In this document: positions 25,913 to 34,318 of the stretch, piece by piece
Layout: each line of letters begins with the position of its first letter
Numbering within the stretch: position 1 is the first letter of the stretch
Source: an uncultured Acidobacteriota bacterium
GTDB lineage: Bacteria > Acidobacteriota > Terriglobia > Bryobacterales > Bryobacteraceae
Reading direction: 5' to 3'
DNA length: 58,379 nucleotides
Assembly (NCBI GenBank): GCA_902825945.1
Contig: CADECY010000047.1
Location: 1-58,379 of the forward strand
Program-made: the position numbers and the translations under genes
The notes under the pieces: model-generated
What the model was told of the DNA's origin: nothing
Seen by the model: the letters and a program-made list of their open reading frames with translations, nothing else
Databases searched by the model: none

Positions 25913-26059
25913 ATGAGCAACCCACCCAACCAGGCTGACGCGATCAATCCGAATCCCGAAGAACCCTCCGCCAAGGCGACACCGCCGGAACCGGTCTTGA
26001 CCGAGACCGATGAGGAAGTGATTCGCAAGCGGCTTCAAGAGCTCGGTTACATCGAATGA
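25913..26059 (+). CDS. 48-residue peptide with the LGYIE tail typical of alkaline-phosphatase-superfamily enzymes
   Basis: A short reading frame starting at ATG 25913. It has a Pro/Glu/Asn-rich, disordered-looking N-terminal half and ends EEVIRKRLQELGYIE. The same kind of tail (EAEVMEHLRALGYIE) ends the phosphodiesterase-like protein at 49349, and such RLxxLGY tails are common at the C-termini of bacterial sulfatase/PDE-like proteins. Here the tail exists without an enzyme. Its stop overlaps the symporter start (ATGA), a strong sign of a real, translated gene. The ribosome site (AGGA) is weak. Function unknown. Confidence 0.6.
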   Translation: MSNPPNQADAINPNPEEPSAKATPPEPVLTETDEEVIRKRLQELGYIE

Positions 26060-27525
26060 CGGCGGCTGCGCCTCGCGGCGCCGTCTTGGCCTATGCCGTC
26101 GGAGAAGTCCCCATTACCGTCACTATGGTGCTAATGGGGCTGTTAGCCTTGTTTTTTTACAATTCGGTCATGGGATTGGCGGGAGCGCTGGCCGGCGCGG
26201 GCCTCTCCGCCGGCCTCGTGGTGGACGCCGTGGCGGACCCCTACATCGGCTTCCGTTCGGATGCCAGCCGCCATCCGTTCGGCCATCGTCATGTGTTCAT
26301 GCTCGCCGGGGCCTTGGCGATGGGCCCCTGCTTCTTCCTTCTGTTCAACCCGCCGCGAGGACTGCCGCCAGCCGCCTTGTTTACATGGCTCCTGTGTTTC
26401 TCTATCTTGTTCCGCTTCGTCAGCGCCGTCTACCGAATTCCCTACCTGAGCCTGGGCGCGGAGATGTCCGATGACTACCACGAGCGCACGCGCATCATCG
26501 CCATCCGCGCGCTGGCTGGGTTGCTCGGCACGCTCGCCGCCGCAAGCCTCACGTTCCTATGGTTCTTCCCTCCGCTGCCCGGTGGCGGCGATGCCAAGCT
26601 CGGCTACGAGGCGTATCCGAAGCTGGGTGCGTTTTTCGGAGCACTGATGACGGCCTGCGGGTTGGTGGCTGTGTGGGGAACGCTCGGGTTCCGGCGGCCA
26701 ACGGCGGAGCGGCACGAATTTGCAACTCACACCTCGCCGGCCAGCTTTTTTCGTGGCTTCAAAGTAGCCTTCGCCAATGGCTCGTTCCGCCGGCTCTGGT
26801 TGTCGGCCACGTTGTTCTTTTTCGCGGTGGTGATCAATGCCTCGCTCGCCGTGCACTACTTCACATGGTATGTACGAATCACCGAACCCCGGGCCGTCAG
26901 CGGCATCCAAACGGCGTTTTATCTCGGCGCCGTAGCCGGCGTTTTCGTCTGGATGCGGCTCTCTCGCCGTTTCGAAAAATCGAGCCTCTACTTCATGGGG
27001 ATGGCCGGGACAGCCGTGGCGTTGGCGGCGGCGAGTCTGCTCATGGGTGAAGGCCGGCTGTTCGGCACCGGCCGCACCGGCCTGTTGATGGCCGGCCACG
27101 GGCTCGCCGGCATCTTTGCCAGTTGCTTGTGGGTGATCCCCGCCTCGATGATGGCGGACGTGGCCGACCAGGACGACCTGCTGACGGGTCAGCGCCGTGA
27201 AGGGATGTTCTTCGGGATTCTGAACTTCGGAGAGAAGGTGGCGGCCGGACTGGCATTGCTGGTTTCCGGAGTATTGCTACACTACTTCGTACAGTTTCGC
27301 CCCGGCGACGCCGTGCAGACGACCCAGTCGATCGAGAGAGTGGGGATGGTGTACGGGCTGCTGCCGGGCGCGGCCTCGCTCGTTGCCGCGGCACTGATCG
27401 CCGGGTTTCCGCTGCACCGGAGAGCAGTGGAAGACATCCAAGGCCGTCTCGCCCTGCGCAACCCGGGGGCGGATGCGCCAGACGGCGCGGAAAGCCATCG
27501 GGTAAACCAGGAGGATCGGGTATGA
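26056..27525 (+). CDS. GPH-family (MelB-like) sugar:cation symporter
   Basis: A 489-residue protein with about 12 hydrophobic helices. It carries the glycoside-pentoside-hexuronide family signature near the first third (VVDAVADPYIGFRSD, then RHPFGHRHVFM), and the central FRFVSAVYRIPYLSLGAEM. Members import oligosaccharides, methyl-glycosides or sulfoquinovose-like compounds with Na+ or H+. Both ends overlap neighbours by ATGA (48-aa peptide, rhamnosidase), so it is embedded in the sugar operon. The substrate is likely the product of the rhamnosidase or sulfatase acting outside. Confidence 0.88.
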   Translation: MTAAAPRGAVLAYAVGEVPITVTMVLMGLLALFFYNSVMGLAGALAGAGLSAGLVVDAVADPYIGFRSDASRHPFGHRHVFMLAGALAMGPCFFLLFNPPRGLPPAALFTWLLCFSILFRFVSAVYRIPYLSLGAEMSDDYHERTRIIAIRALAGLLGTLAAASLTFLWFFPPLPGGGDAKLGYEAYPKLGAFFGALMTACGLVAVWGTLGFRRPTAERHEFATHTSPASFFRGFKVAFANGSFRRLWLSATLFFFAVVINASLAVHYFTWYVRITEPRAVSGIQTAFYLGAVAGVFVWMRLSRRFEKSSLYFMGMAGTAVALAAASLLMGEGRLFGTGRTGLLMAGHGLAGIFASCLWVIPASMMADVADQDDLLTGQRREGMFFGILNFGEKVAAGLALLVSGVLLHYFVQFRPGDAVQTTQSIERVGMVYGLLPGAASLVAAALIAGFPLHRRAVEDIQGRLALRNPGADAPDGAESHRVNQEDRV

Positions 27526-30152
27526 GTCTGAATGTGAGACTGACGCGTGGAGGGTTGGCTGCCGCGGCCGCCTTGCTGATGTCTTGGACGGCACCCTCAC
27601 TGCTCGGCCAGTCGCGGACGTGGAGCGGCAACTTCGTCTGGGACCGTCCCACCGCGCCCGAGCGAAACGCCTACACCTATTTCCGCAAGAGCTTCTCCTT
27701 GACGGCGCCTCCTTCGGCCGCAACCGTGCATCTGACCGCTGATAGCCGGTACCAACTGTTCGTCAACGGCGCATGGGTGGGCCGAGGTCCGGTGCGTGCG
27801 CCCGCCGGCCGGCTCTACTACGACACCTATGACGTGCGCTCCCACCTTCGGGCGGGTGAAAACGTGATCGCCGTGGTGGTCCACTTCTTCGGCGAACCGA
27901 ACGAGACCTACCTGCTTGGTAAGGGAGCTCTGCTGTTGGAGGCCGAGATTCTGCCCGTCGTGGGCCAGCCGCTCATCCTGCTGACCACGGACTCGTCGTG
28001 GCGGGCTCTGCGTTCGCCCGCCTGGAACCCGGCCGCGCCCCGCGAAAACGATAGCAACGGGTTCATGGAGATCTTCGACTTCCGGCAGGAGCCGCCGGGG
28101 TGGAAGACATTCGGTTTCAACGATTCCTCATGGACCGCGCCCGTGCTCCTCGGAGTGCCGCCACAGCAGCCGTGGCCGCAGCTCGTGCCGCGCGACATCC
28201 CGCCGTTGCTCGAGACGGACACCCGCCCGGCCGCCGTGGTGTCGTCATCCCAGGTCACCCGGCGCAGCATTCCGAACCCGCTGCTGGTAGCTGAACAAGT
28301 GCATGCCGAAACCCTTGAAAGTCCCACCTCGGCGGAGTTCGCCAATCTCCAGGCGCTCGTCACACGCACCGGGCCCGCGGCCACGGTGCGCACTCCAACC
28401 GAGGGCAAGGACGCGCTGGTCGTCGTGGATTTCGGCCGGGTCATCGCCGGCTTCCCGTATGTCGATCTCGAAGGCCCTCCAGGAGCGGTAGTGGATGTCA
28501 CGTTCGCCGAATGGTTGGCTCCCGATGGCCGTGTTCCCGCTTATCGTGCTCCAGTGCGCTTCTTTACCTATGTCGGTCCACCGATGTACACAACCGACAG
28601 GATTGTCCTCGGCACCGGTCGCCAGCGCTGGCAGCGCTTCTTTCACTCAGGGCTCCGCTACATACAACTCACCGTCCGCGGAGCTACGCAGCCGGTGACT
28701 ATCCATCAGACGGGCGCCGTGTTCCACACCTATCCCTACGTATCGCGTGGCAGCTTCCGCGCCTCCGACCCCGTTCTCGGGTCTGTATGGAACACCGGAG
28801 CCTACACCGTCCAGCTCTCCACGGCGGACGTCATCATGGACTGCCCGTGGCGCGAAAAAGGCCAGTGGATCGACATGGTGGCGGCGACGGCCAACTACTA
28901 CGCGTTTGGAGACCGCGGCATCGTCACCCGCTTTCTCAGGACCACGTCTTTTACACAGGACGCCGAGGGCCGGATGTACTTCCCATATCCGAGCTCGGTG
29001 GCCTTCGAGATGCCTGACCAGACGATGTGGTGGGGCATGAACTTGTGGAATTACTACCTGCACACCGGCGACTCGGCGCTCTTGAACGAGTTGTACCCGG
29101 TGCTCGCGCGAGCGGAGGCCTGGTTCCGCTCTCACAAAAGCTCCCGGGGGCTGCTGGGCGTGAATTGGCCGTTCACGGGCAACCGGCTCCTGTGGCCGTG
29201 GATCGACCATGGGCATCGCTGGCCCGCCAACCTGCCCGGCTTCAAGCTGGGAGAAATGGCCGCGCTGGACGCTTTTCACTACAAATTCTTGAAGGACGCC
29301 TCCTCCATCGCGCTCGTCGCCAATCGCCCGGCTGATGCGGCCCAATACGATGCCGATGCCGCGCAACTGAAGACCGACTTCAACGCCACGTACTTCGACG
29401 CCGCCACGGACCGGTATTGGGACGACCCCAACCGCACTGTCCCTGGTCCGTACGCGGCCACGCTCGCGGTTTTGTATGGCTTGGCGCCCCCGGAGCGGGC
29501 GGCGGCCATCATGAACCAAGTATTGGACAGTGACTACATCCTGGATGGCGCCAGCCCCCACTTCTATTCGTTCGTGCTCGACGCCTTTGCGCGAGCGGGT
29601 CAGTACACGAAGGCGCTGGACGTCATCCGCGCCCGCTGGGCTTCGATGCTGGGGCGCGGAGCCACGACGTTTTGGGAGAGGTGGTGGTTGGGCCGCGACC
29701 TGTTCGGCCGGCCCTGGGAGCCGGGAGAAAATCACAACATCAGTCTCGTACATGGTTACTCCGCTGGACCGACGACGTATTTGTCCACCATCGTGCTCGG
29801 CGTGCGGCCCATGGCCCAGGGCTTCCTGCGCTTTGCCATCTCGCCCGAGCCCTCCGGGTTGGAATGGGCCGAAGGATCGGTACCCACGCCCTTTGGCCGC
29901 GTTCAGGTTTCGTGGCGGCTCACTTCGGCGCCGGCAGCCAGGTTCAATCTGACAGCGGTGATTCCCTCCGGGACCCTCGCTCTCGTTTCCCTGCCCCGCC
30001 AGCCGGCCGACCGCATCTCGGTGAACGGCGTGGTGGTCTGGGAAGGCGGCCGGGCGACGGGAACGGTGCCCGGATTCCGGGTACTCGGAGCAGTGGGCAG
30101 CCGGGTCGTCATCGAGTCGCCTTCGGGCGTTCAGGATTTCGTGGCGCAATGA
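27522..30152 (+). CDS. Secreted alpha-L-rhamnosidase-like glycoside hydrolase (GH78 type)
   Basis: An 876-residue protein with a signal peptide ending near SLLGQS. The N-terminal part contains a jelly-roll with FVNGAWVGRGP and YDVRSHLRAGENVIAV, as in the GH78 N-domain. The (alpha/alpha)6 barrel bears the GH78 signature around MDCPWREKGQWIDM, then WGMNLWNYYLHTGD, WIDHGHRWPA and GEMAALDAF. A C-terminal beta-domain follows. It should release rhamnose or a similar deoxysugar from glycans or glycosides. AGGAGG precedes the ATG, which overlaps the symporter stop. Confidence 0.87.
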   Translation: MSLNVRLTRGGLAAAAALLMSWTAPSLLGQSRTWSGNFVWDRPTAPERNAYTYFRKSFSLTAPPSAATVHLTADSRYQLFVNGAWVGRGPVRAPAGRLYYDTYDVRSHLRAGENVIAVVVHFFGEPNETYLLGKGALLLEAEILPVVGQPLILLTTDSSWRALRSPAWNPAAPRENDSNGFMEIFDFRQEPPGWKTFGFNDSSWTAPVLLGVPPQQPWPQLVPRDIPPLLETDTRPAAVVSSSQVTRRSIPNPLLVAEQVHAETLESPTSAEFANLQALVTRTGPAATVRTPTEGKDALVVVDFGRVIAGFPYVDLEGPPGAVVDVTFAEWLAPDGRVPAYRAPVRFFTYVGPPMYTTDRIVLGTGRQRWQRFFHSGLRYIQLTVRGATQPVTIHQTGAVFHTYPYVSRGSFRASDPVLGSVWNTGAYTVQLSTADVIMDCPWREKGQWIDMVAATANYYAFGDRGIVTRFLRTTSFTQDAEGRMYFPYPSSVAFEMPDQTMWWGMNLWNYYLHTGDSALLNELYPVLARAEAWFRSHKSSRGLLGVNWPFTGNRLLWPWIDHGHRWPANLPGFKLGEMAALDAFHYKFLKDASSIALVANRPADAAQYDADAAQLKTDFNATYFDAATDRYWDDPNRTVPGPYAATLAVLYGLAPPERAAAIMNQVLDSDYILDGASPHFYSFVLDAFARAGQYTKALDVIRARWASMLGRGATTFWERWWLGRDLFGRPWEPGENHNISLVHGYSAGPTTYLSTIVLGVRPMAQGFLRFAISPEPSGLEWAEGSVPTPFGRVQVSWRLTSAPAARFNLTAVIPSGTLALVSLPRQPADRISVNGVVVWEGGRATGTVPGFRVLGAVGSRVVIESPSGVQDFVAQ

Positions 30153-30174
30153 ACGGGAAAGGGAGAACTACATC

Positions 30175-31686
30175 ATGAAGCAAGCGTTGACGGGCCTGAT
30201 CCTCGCCGTAGCGGCTTTCGGGGCCGGCATTCAGCCGCGCTTCACCTACGCGCCACCCGTGGTGGAGCCGGGCCAGAACATCACGCTCAATGCCACGCTG
30301 TTCCCCCCGTCCAGCACCTCCATCGTGGTGGCCCTGACGAACGATGTGGCCCAGGCCCGCGTCATCGCCACCCTTCCGGTGGTGAACAACGCGGTGAACG
30401 CCACCATTCCGATTCCCGCCAATCTGCCGCCAGGCCGGTATCTGGTGGGCGTCGCCGATCAGGCACTGAACGGCGCGGCCAACCTCACGGGACCCATTGT
30501 GGTTGCGCCCACTTCCGGACCCTGGTTCGTTTTTTCGCCGAACCGCGTCGCGCCGGGCGGGAATGTCACATTCACCGGCAAGGGCTACCCGGCAGGCACG
30601 ACGGCCGTCGGCGTCGGCATAGTGGACAACGCCAACCAGGTCACCGTGCTCGGCTTCGCCGGTGTCACCGGCGCGGGTGCCTTTCAGCGCACCTTCGCGG
30701 TGCCGCCCACGCAGCCGCACGCCACCACGTATCGGCCCTTTATCATCGGGTCCAACGGCCAGTACGCCGTACCAACGATGGGGCCGTTCTCGGTGGCGGT
30801 TCCCAGCCTGCTCGGCACGGTTCCGGTCGGTGACTATCCGGTGGGAGTGGAAGCCAATCCCATCACCAACCGCATCTACGCGGGCAACAGCGGCGATAGC
30901 ACTGTATCGGTGATAGACGGAGCCACCAACACGGTGATCGCCACCGTTCCGGTTGGCGAATTGCCCTGCGCCATGGGCATGAACCTGGCCAACAACCGTT
31001 TGTACGTGGCCAATCTCAACTCGGATGATGTCACCGTCATCGACGGTGCGGCCAACGCGGTGGTCGCCACGATTCCCGTTGGCGGCGCGCCGTGCGGCGT
31101 GCGGGCGCTCCCAGCGCTGAATCGCGTCTACGTCGGCAACTACCGCACCAACGATATTTCAGTCATCAGCACCGCCACCAATACCGTCGTGGCGACGATC
31201 CCGCTGCCGGGCCCGCCGTACGGACTGGGCGTCAACACGCAAACCAACCGCGTCTACGCGGCCACCGGAGTGGTCAACGCGCTGATCACCATCGACGGGA
31301 CAACCAATACCATTCTCTCCTCAACACCGGTGGGCAAGGGTCCGGATGCAGTGGCTGTCAACCCGCTGAATAACCGCATCTACGTGGGCAACTATTTCAG
31401 CGACACATTGTCGGTGATCGACGGCGGTACCAACACGGTCGTTGCCACGGTCCGCGTTGGCCGTGAACCGAGCGGGGTGGCGGTGAATCCGGTCACTGGG
31501 CGCGTGTTCGTCGGCAACTACGGCAGCGACACGGTGACCGTCATCGAAGGCCTCACGAACGCGGTCTCATCCACGATCGCGGCCGGCGATATCCCGGACG
31601 GCATTACACTCAACCCCGCCACTGGGCGCGTCTACTCGGTGAACTCCGGCACCCGGGACATCACCGTGATCCTCGATCCGCCATAA
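30175..31686 (+). CDS. Secreted Ig-like plus seven-bladed YVTN beta-propeller protein
   Basis: A 503-residue protein. A short signal peptide (QALTGLILAVAAFGAG) is followed by two Ig/IPT-like segments (about 20-215; VVEPGQNITLNATL, VAPGGNVTFTGKGYP). Then come about seven YVTN-type repeats, each with the core NRIYxGN...TVSVIDGATNTVIATVPVG. The final half repeat (RDITVILDP) probably closes the propeller with the first strand. Such proteins are extracytoplasmic binding or scaffold proteins; no enzymatic residues can be assigned. It follows the rhamnosidase by 22 bp with GGGAGAA before the ATG. Confidence 0.87.
   Translation: MKQALTGLILAVAAFGAGIQPRFTYAPPVVEPGQNITLNATLFPPSSTSIVVALTNDVAQARVIATLPVVNNAVNATIPIPANLPPGRYLVGVADQALNGAANLTGPIVVAPTSGPWFVFSPNRVAPGGNVTFTGKGYPAGTTAVGVGIVDNANQVTVLGFAGVTGAGAFQRTFAVPPTQPHATTYRPFIIGSNGQYAVPTMGPFSVAVPSLLGTVPVGDYPVGVEANPITNRIYAGNSGDSTVSVIDGATNTVIATVPVGELPCAMGMNLANNRLYVANLNSDDVTVIDGAANAVVATIPVGGAPCGVRALPALNRVYVGNYRTNDISVISTATNTVVATIPLPGPPYGLGVNTQTNRVYAATGVVNALITIDGTTNTILSSTPVGKGPDAVAVNPLNNRIYVGNYFSDTLSVIDGGTNTVVATVRVGREPSGVAVNPVTGRVFVGNYGSDTVTVIEGLTNAVSSTIAAGDIPDGITLNPATGRVYSVNSGTRDITVILDPP
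30808..31680 (+). repeat. YVTN propeller repeats inside the coding region
   Basis: Six to seven tandem units of about 42 codons sharing the core NRIYVGN / VIDGATNTVVATIPVG. DNA similarity between units is moderate, so they reflect an old propeller and not a recent expansion. Confidence 0.8.
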
Positions 31687-31693
31687 TGGTGGC

Positions 31694-32854
31694 ATGCTAC
31701 TCCCCCGATATCTAGTACTGGCGTTTACGGTGACGGCGGCTGCCGTCCGGGCTCAGCAGGGCGATGCGGCTTGTCAAGTGGAGAACATGGCGAAGATCGG
31801 CACCGTGGGCGCCGGCCTCGAGTGGCATCCCACCGACCCCAACCTGATCGCCATCGCGCGGCCCGACGCAAAAGGCAAACACCAGATTCACATCATCCGG
31901 CCAGACGGCTCCGATGTCCGGTGTCTCACCTGCGCCCAGACGCCCGGAGGCCCCAAAGTGAACCTCCACAAGGGCGTACCCCACTGGCATCCCGAAGGGC
32001 GCTACATCTTCCTTCAGGTGGAGCAGGAGGACCACAAGGCGGGCGCCATGGCGCAACCGGGAAGCGGTCGCAACAATGATATCTGGGTCACTACCCCAGC
32101 GGGCGACCGCTGGTGGCAGCTCACCAATAAAGACAACGGCGGACAGGGTGGCACGTTGTTCCCCGTCCCGTCGCACCGGGGCGACCGGCTGGCCTGGGCC
32201 GAACGTTATGCAGGTCCGCGCCGGCCTCTCAAGGCCCTCGCCGGCATGATGGTCAAGAACCCGCCATCCGATGTCTGGGGCATCTGGCGCCTCGCGTTGG
32301 CTGACATTGTGTATGGCTCCGATGGTTCGGTCAAACTCGCCAACAAGCGCACCATGTCTCCCGGCAAGGCGGACTTCTACGAAATGCAAGTCTGGAGCCC
32401 GGACGACGGCGCGCTGTACTTCGCCGCAAGCATCGACCGCAAGTCCCCCTATGTTCTCGATCTGTGGCGCTACGATCTCCAATCCACGAAGCTCACGGCT
32501 CTCAGCAACACGGACAATCATTGGGAGGAGCACATCGCTTTCTCTCGTAGCGGGCGAAAAGCCGTCTATATGTCGAGCGAGTGTTGCGAGTGGAACTCTG
32601 GCGACCTGCGCACCCTGAAGGCCGAACTATACCTGATGAACGGCGACGGATCCGGCCGGCAGAAGATCACCAGCTTCAATCAACCGGGCGGACGCGACTT
32701 CGATTCATCGGCCAAGAGCGTGGTCGCCAAGGGCGTCTGGAGCCCGGACGGCCGCCGCGTGGCGCTGGCCCGCATTCTGATCAACGAGTCCAACGTCGAG
32801 AAACGTCCCACCGACTTGTGGCTGATGACCTTTGCAGGCTCCTGCGGCCGATAG
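31694..32854 (+). CDS. TolB-like WD40/PD40 beta-propeller protein, exported
   Basis: A 386-residue protein with a signal peptide (LLPRYLVLAFTVTAAAVRA). It has several PD40 units: GAGLEWHPTDPNLIAIA, VPHWHPEGRYIFLQV, MQVWSPDDGALYFA and GVWSPDGRRVALAR. PD40 repeats form six- or seven-bladed propellers in TolB, periplasmic proteases and lyases. No protease domain follows here, so it is likely a stand-alone binding protein. It begins 8 bp after the YVTN gene and probably ends this operon. No clear Shine-Dalgarno is visible in the short gap. Confidence 0.8.
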   Translation: MLLPRYLVLAFTVTAAAVRAQQGDAACQVENMAKIGTVGAGLEWHPTDPNLIAIARPDAKGKHQIHIIRPDGSDVRCLTCAQTPGGPKVNLHKGVPHWHPEGRYIFLQVEQEDHKAGAMAQPGSGRNNDIWVTTPAGDRWWQLTNKDNGGQGGTLFPVPSHRGDRLAWAERYAGPRRPLKALAGMMVKNPPSDVWGIWRLALADIVYGSDGSVKLANKRTMSPGKADFYEMQVWSPDDGALYFAASIDRKSPYVLDLWRYDLQSTKLTALSNTDNHWEEHIAFSRSGRKAVYMSSECCEWNSGDLRTLKAELYLMNGDGSGRQKITSFNQPGGRDFDSSAKSVVAKGVWSPDGRRVALARILINESNVEKRPTDLWLMTFAGSCGR

Positions 32855-33275
32855 TAGCTCCAGGCTATCCATCGCTGTTCCGATCTCCAGCGCTGTCAGC
32901 AGGAACCAATCCATGGCCTCACGAGCTTTCACCGCACGACGGAGGCCGGGCCGAATTGGTTGCGGCATGGTCGGGTGCCAGTCGCAGGCACTGGCGCTCA
33001 TGGACGGCGACGAGCGCTCGGTGATGATTTGCCGGTGGCTCTGGGCGGGATGAATTCACCAGGCGCGGCCCGCCTCCTCGCCCTGCCGTCTAACTCGACT
33101 GGGCGAGATGGCGGCCTCCATCAGGCCAGCCCGGAGCGGTCTGCGGTGCTGGCATACTGATACAATCGGTGAATTCAACCGAGGGACGCGGTGGATTTCG
33201 GAGGCCCCCAGTTCCGGTGGCGTGGGCGTTCCGCTTCTTTCGCCAGAAGCCTCCGATGAGTTGAGGATCTTTGGG
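32855..33275. other. Intergenic region (421 bp) upstream of the SDR-megasynthase operon
   Basis: No recognisable gene. Several short open frames occur on both strands but none has a ribosome site or a family-like product. The distal part holds a candidate promoter listed separately (33158-33166). The proximal 200 bp could be a decayed gene, but I cannot identify it. Confidence 0.4.
33158..33166 (+). promoter_or_regulatory. Candidate extended -10 promoter of the SDR-megasynthase operon
   Basis: TG-A-TACAAT matches the extended -10 consensus TGnTATAAT at five of six hexamer positions plus the TG. No good -35 lies 17 bp upstream, which is typical of extended -10 promoters. Transcription would start near 33173 and give a leader of about 100 nt before the SDR gene. 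Confidence 0.4.
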
Positions 33276-34154
33276 ATGAACAAACGAGGAAAGGGCGCCG
33301 TTCTGATCACGGGCGCTTCGCGAGGACTGGGCCGTGCGATGGCAATGGAGATCGCTGCACGCGGCTATTCCGTATGGGCGGGAGTGCGGACTTCGGAGGC
33401 CGGTTCGGAGATCGAGGCCGAGGCCCAGCGGCGCAGTCTGGTGGTGCGAACCGTGACTCTGGACGTGACCGACGATGGCTCAGTGAAGGCGGCTTGCCAA
33501 GCCATCCAGGCGTCGGAGGGTTCGTTGTATGGCTTGGTGAACAATGCCGGTATGACTGGCCGCGCTTTTTTCGAAGACTACCCCGAGGATGTGATCCGCA
33601 GGATTTTCGAGGTGAATTTGTTTGGCGTCATGCGCGTGACGCGGCACGCGCTGCCGCTCATTCGCGCCAACCAAGGGGGCCGCATCGTCAACATCAGTTC
33701 CATCGGCGGACGGATCGGCTCCAACAGCGTTACCCCCTATGTTGCCAGCAAGTTTGGCCTGGAGGGCTTCAGCGAATCGCTGGCACTCGAACTGCACCCC
33801 TTTGGGATTCGTGTTTCGGTGGTCTCGCCCGGCATTATCCGAACCGATATCTGGAAGGAATCCAGCCGTATCCTTCCGCAAGCGCGCAACCCCGATAGCC
33901 CGTACCATCAGTACTTTTGGCGGATGGAGCCATATGCGGAGAAACTGCTGGATTCGAGCCGTCTGACACCCGAGGATGTGGCCCGCAAGGTGGCCGAAGT
34001 CTTGGGGCACCGCCGGCCGGCACTGCGCTACGTCGTGGGGAGGCGTGCGGCTCTAGTAGCCTTTCTTCGCAAGCACTTGCCGGACCGGCTGTTCGACGCG
34101 GTCTACTTCGGTCAGATTCGCAGGCTCATGATGGAGACAGGAAAGGGCCGCTAG
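33276..34154 (+). CDS. Short-chain dehydrogenase/reductase (classical SDR)
   Basis: A 292-residue classical SDR with the cofactor motif TGASRGLGRA, structural motif NNAG, catalytic Ser in VNISSIGGR and YVASK (Tyr and Lys of the catalytic site). The C-terminal extension (residues 220-292) suits the group acting on lipids, retinoids or sphingoid bases. ATG 33276 is chosen: the longer open frame from 33108 includes the candidate promoter and is not SDR-like. It is the first gene before the megasynthases, with a 164-bp gap, and may reduce a keto group of their product. Confidence 0.88.
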   Translation: MNKRGKGAVLITGASRGLGRAMAMEIAARGYSVWAGVRTSEAGSEIEAEAQRRSLVVRTVTLDVTDDGSVKAACQAIQASEGSLYGLVNNAGMTGRAFFEDYPEDVIRRIFEVNLFGVMRVTRHALPLIRANQGGRIVNISSIGGRIGSNSVTPYVASKFGLEGFSESLALELHPFGIRVSVVSPGIIRTDIWKESSRILPQARNPDSPYHQYFWRMEPYAEKLLDSSRLTPEDVARKVAEVLGHRRPALRYVVGRRAALVAFLRKHLPDRLFDAVYFGQIRRLMMETGKGR

Positions 34155-34306
34155 GTTTCCGGGTCGAATCAACGGAGCCGCGTGGATCCAGTACCGGGCT
34201 CGCCGGTTTACAAGGGGCTCCGGAAGGGGTAGCATGAAACGAGGAAAGGGTGCGTCCACGCGCATCTGAATCGGATTCGGAGCTCATGCAACCGGCGGGT
34301 ACGAGT

Positions 34307-34314
34307 GGGAGGAG
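34307..34314 (+). promoter_or_regulatory. Shine-Dalgarno of megasynthase 1 (decides the start)
   Basis: GGGAGGAG ends 4 bp before ATG 34319. The frame is open from 34250, but the codons in between have no ribosome site and the product there is not conserved-looking, so 34319 is taken as the start. Confidence 0.7.
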
Positions 34315-34318
34315 TGTT

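Noticed and set aside
32705..33053. Possible gene fragments between the TolB-like gene and the SDR on both strands
   Set aside because: No start with a ribosome site, no recognisable domain, and the minus-strand frame runs into the TolB-like gene.
34155..34318. GGAGCC...GGCTCC inverted repeat between SDR and megasynthase 1 as a terminator
   Set aside because: The loop is too long (over 30 bp), and there is no T-run after it.
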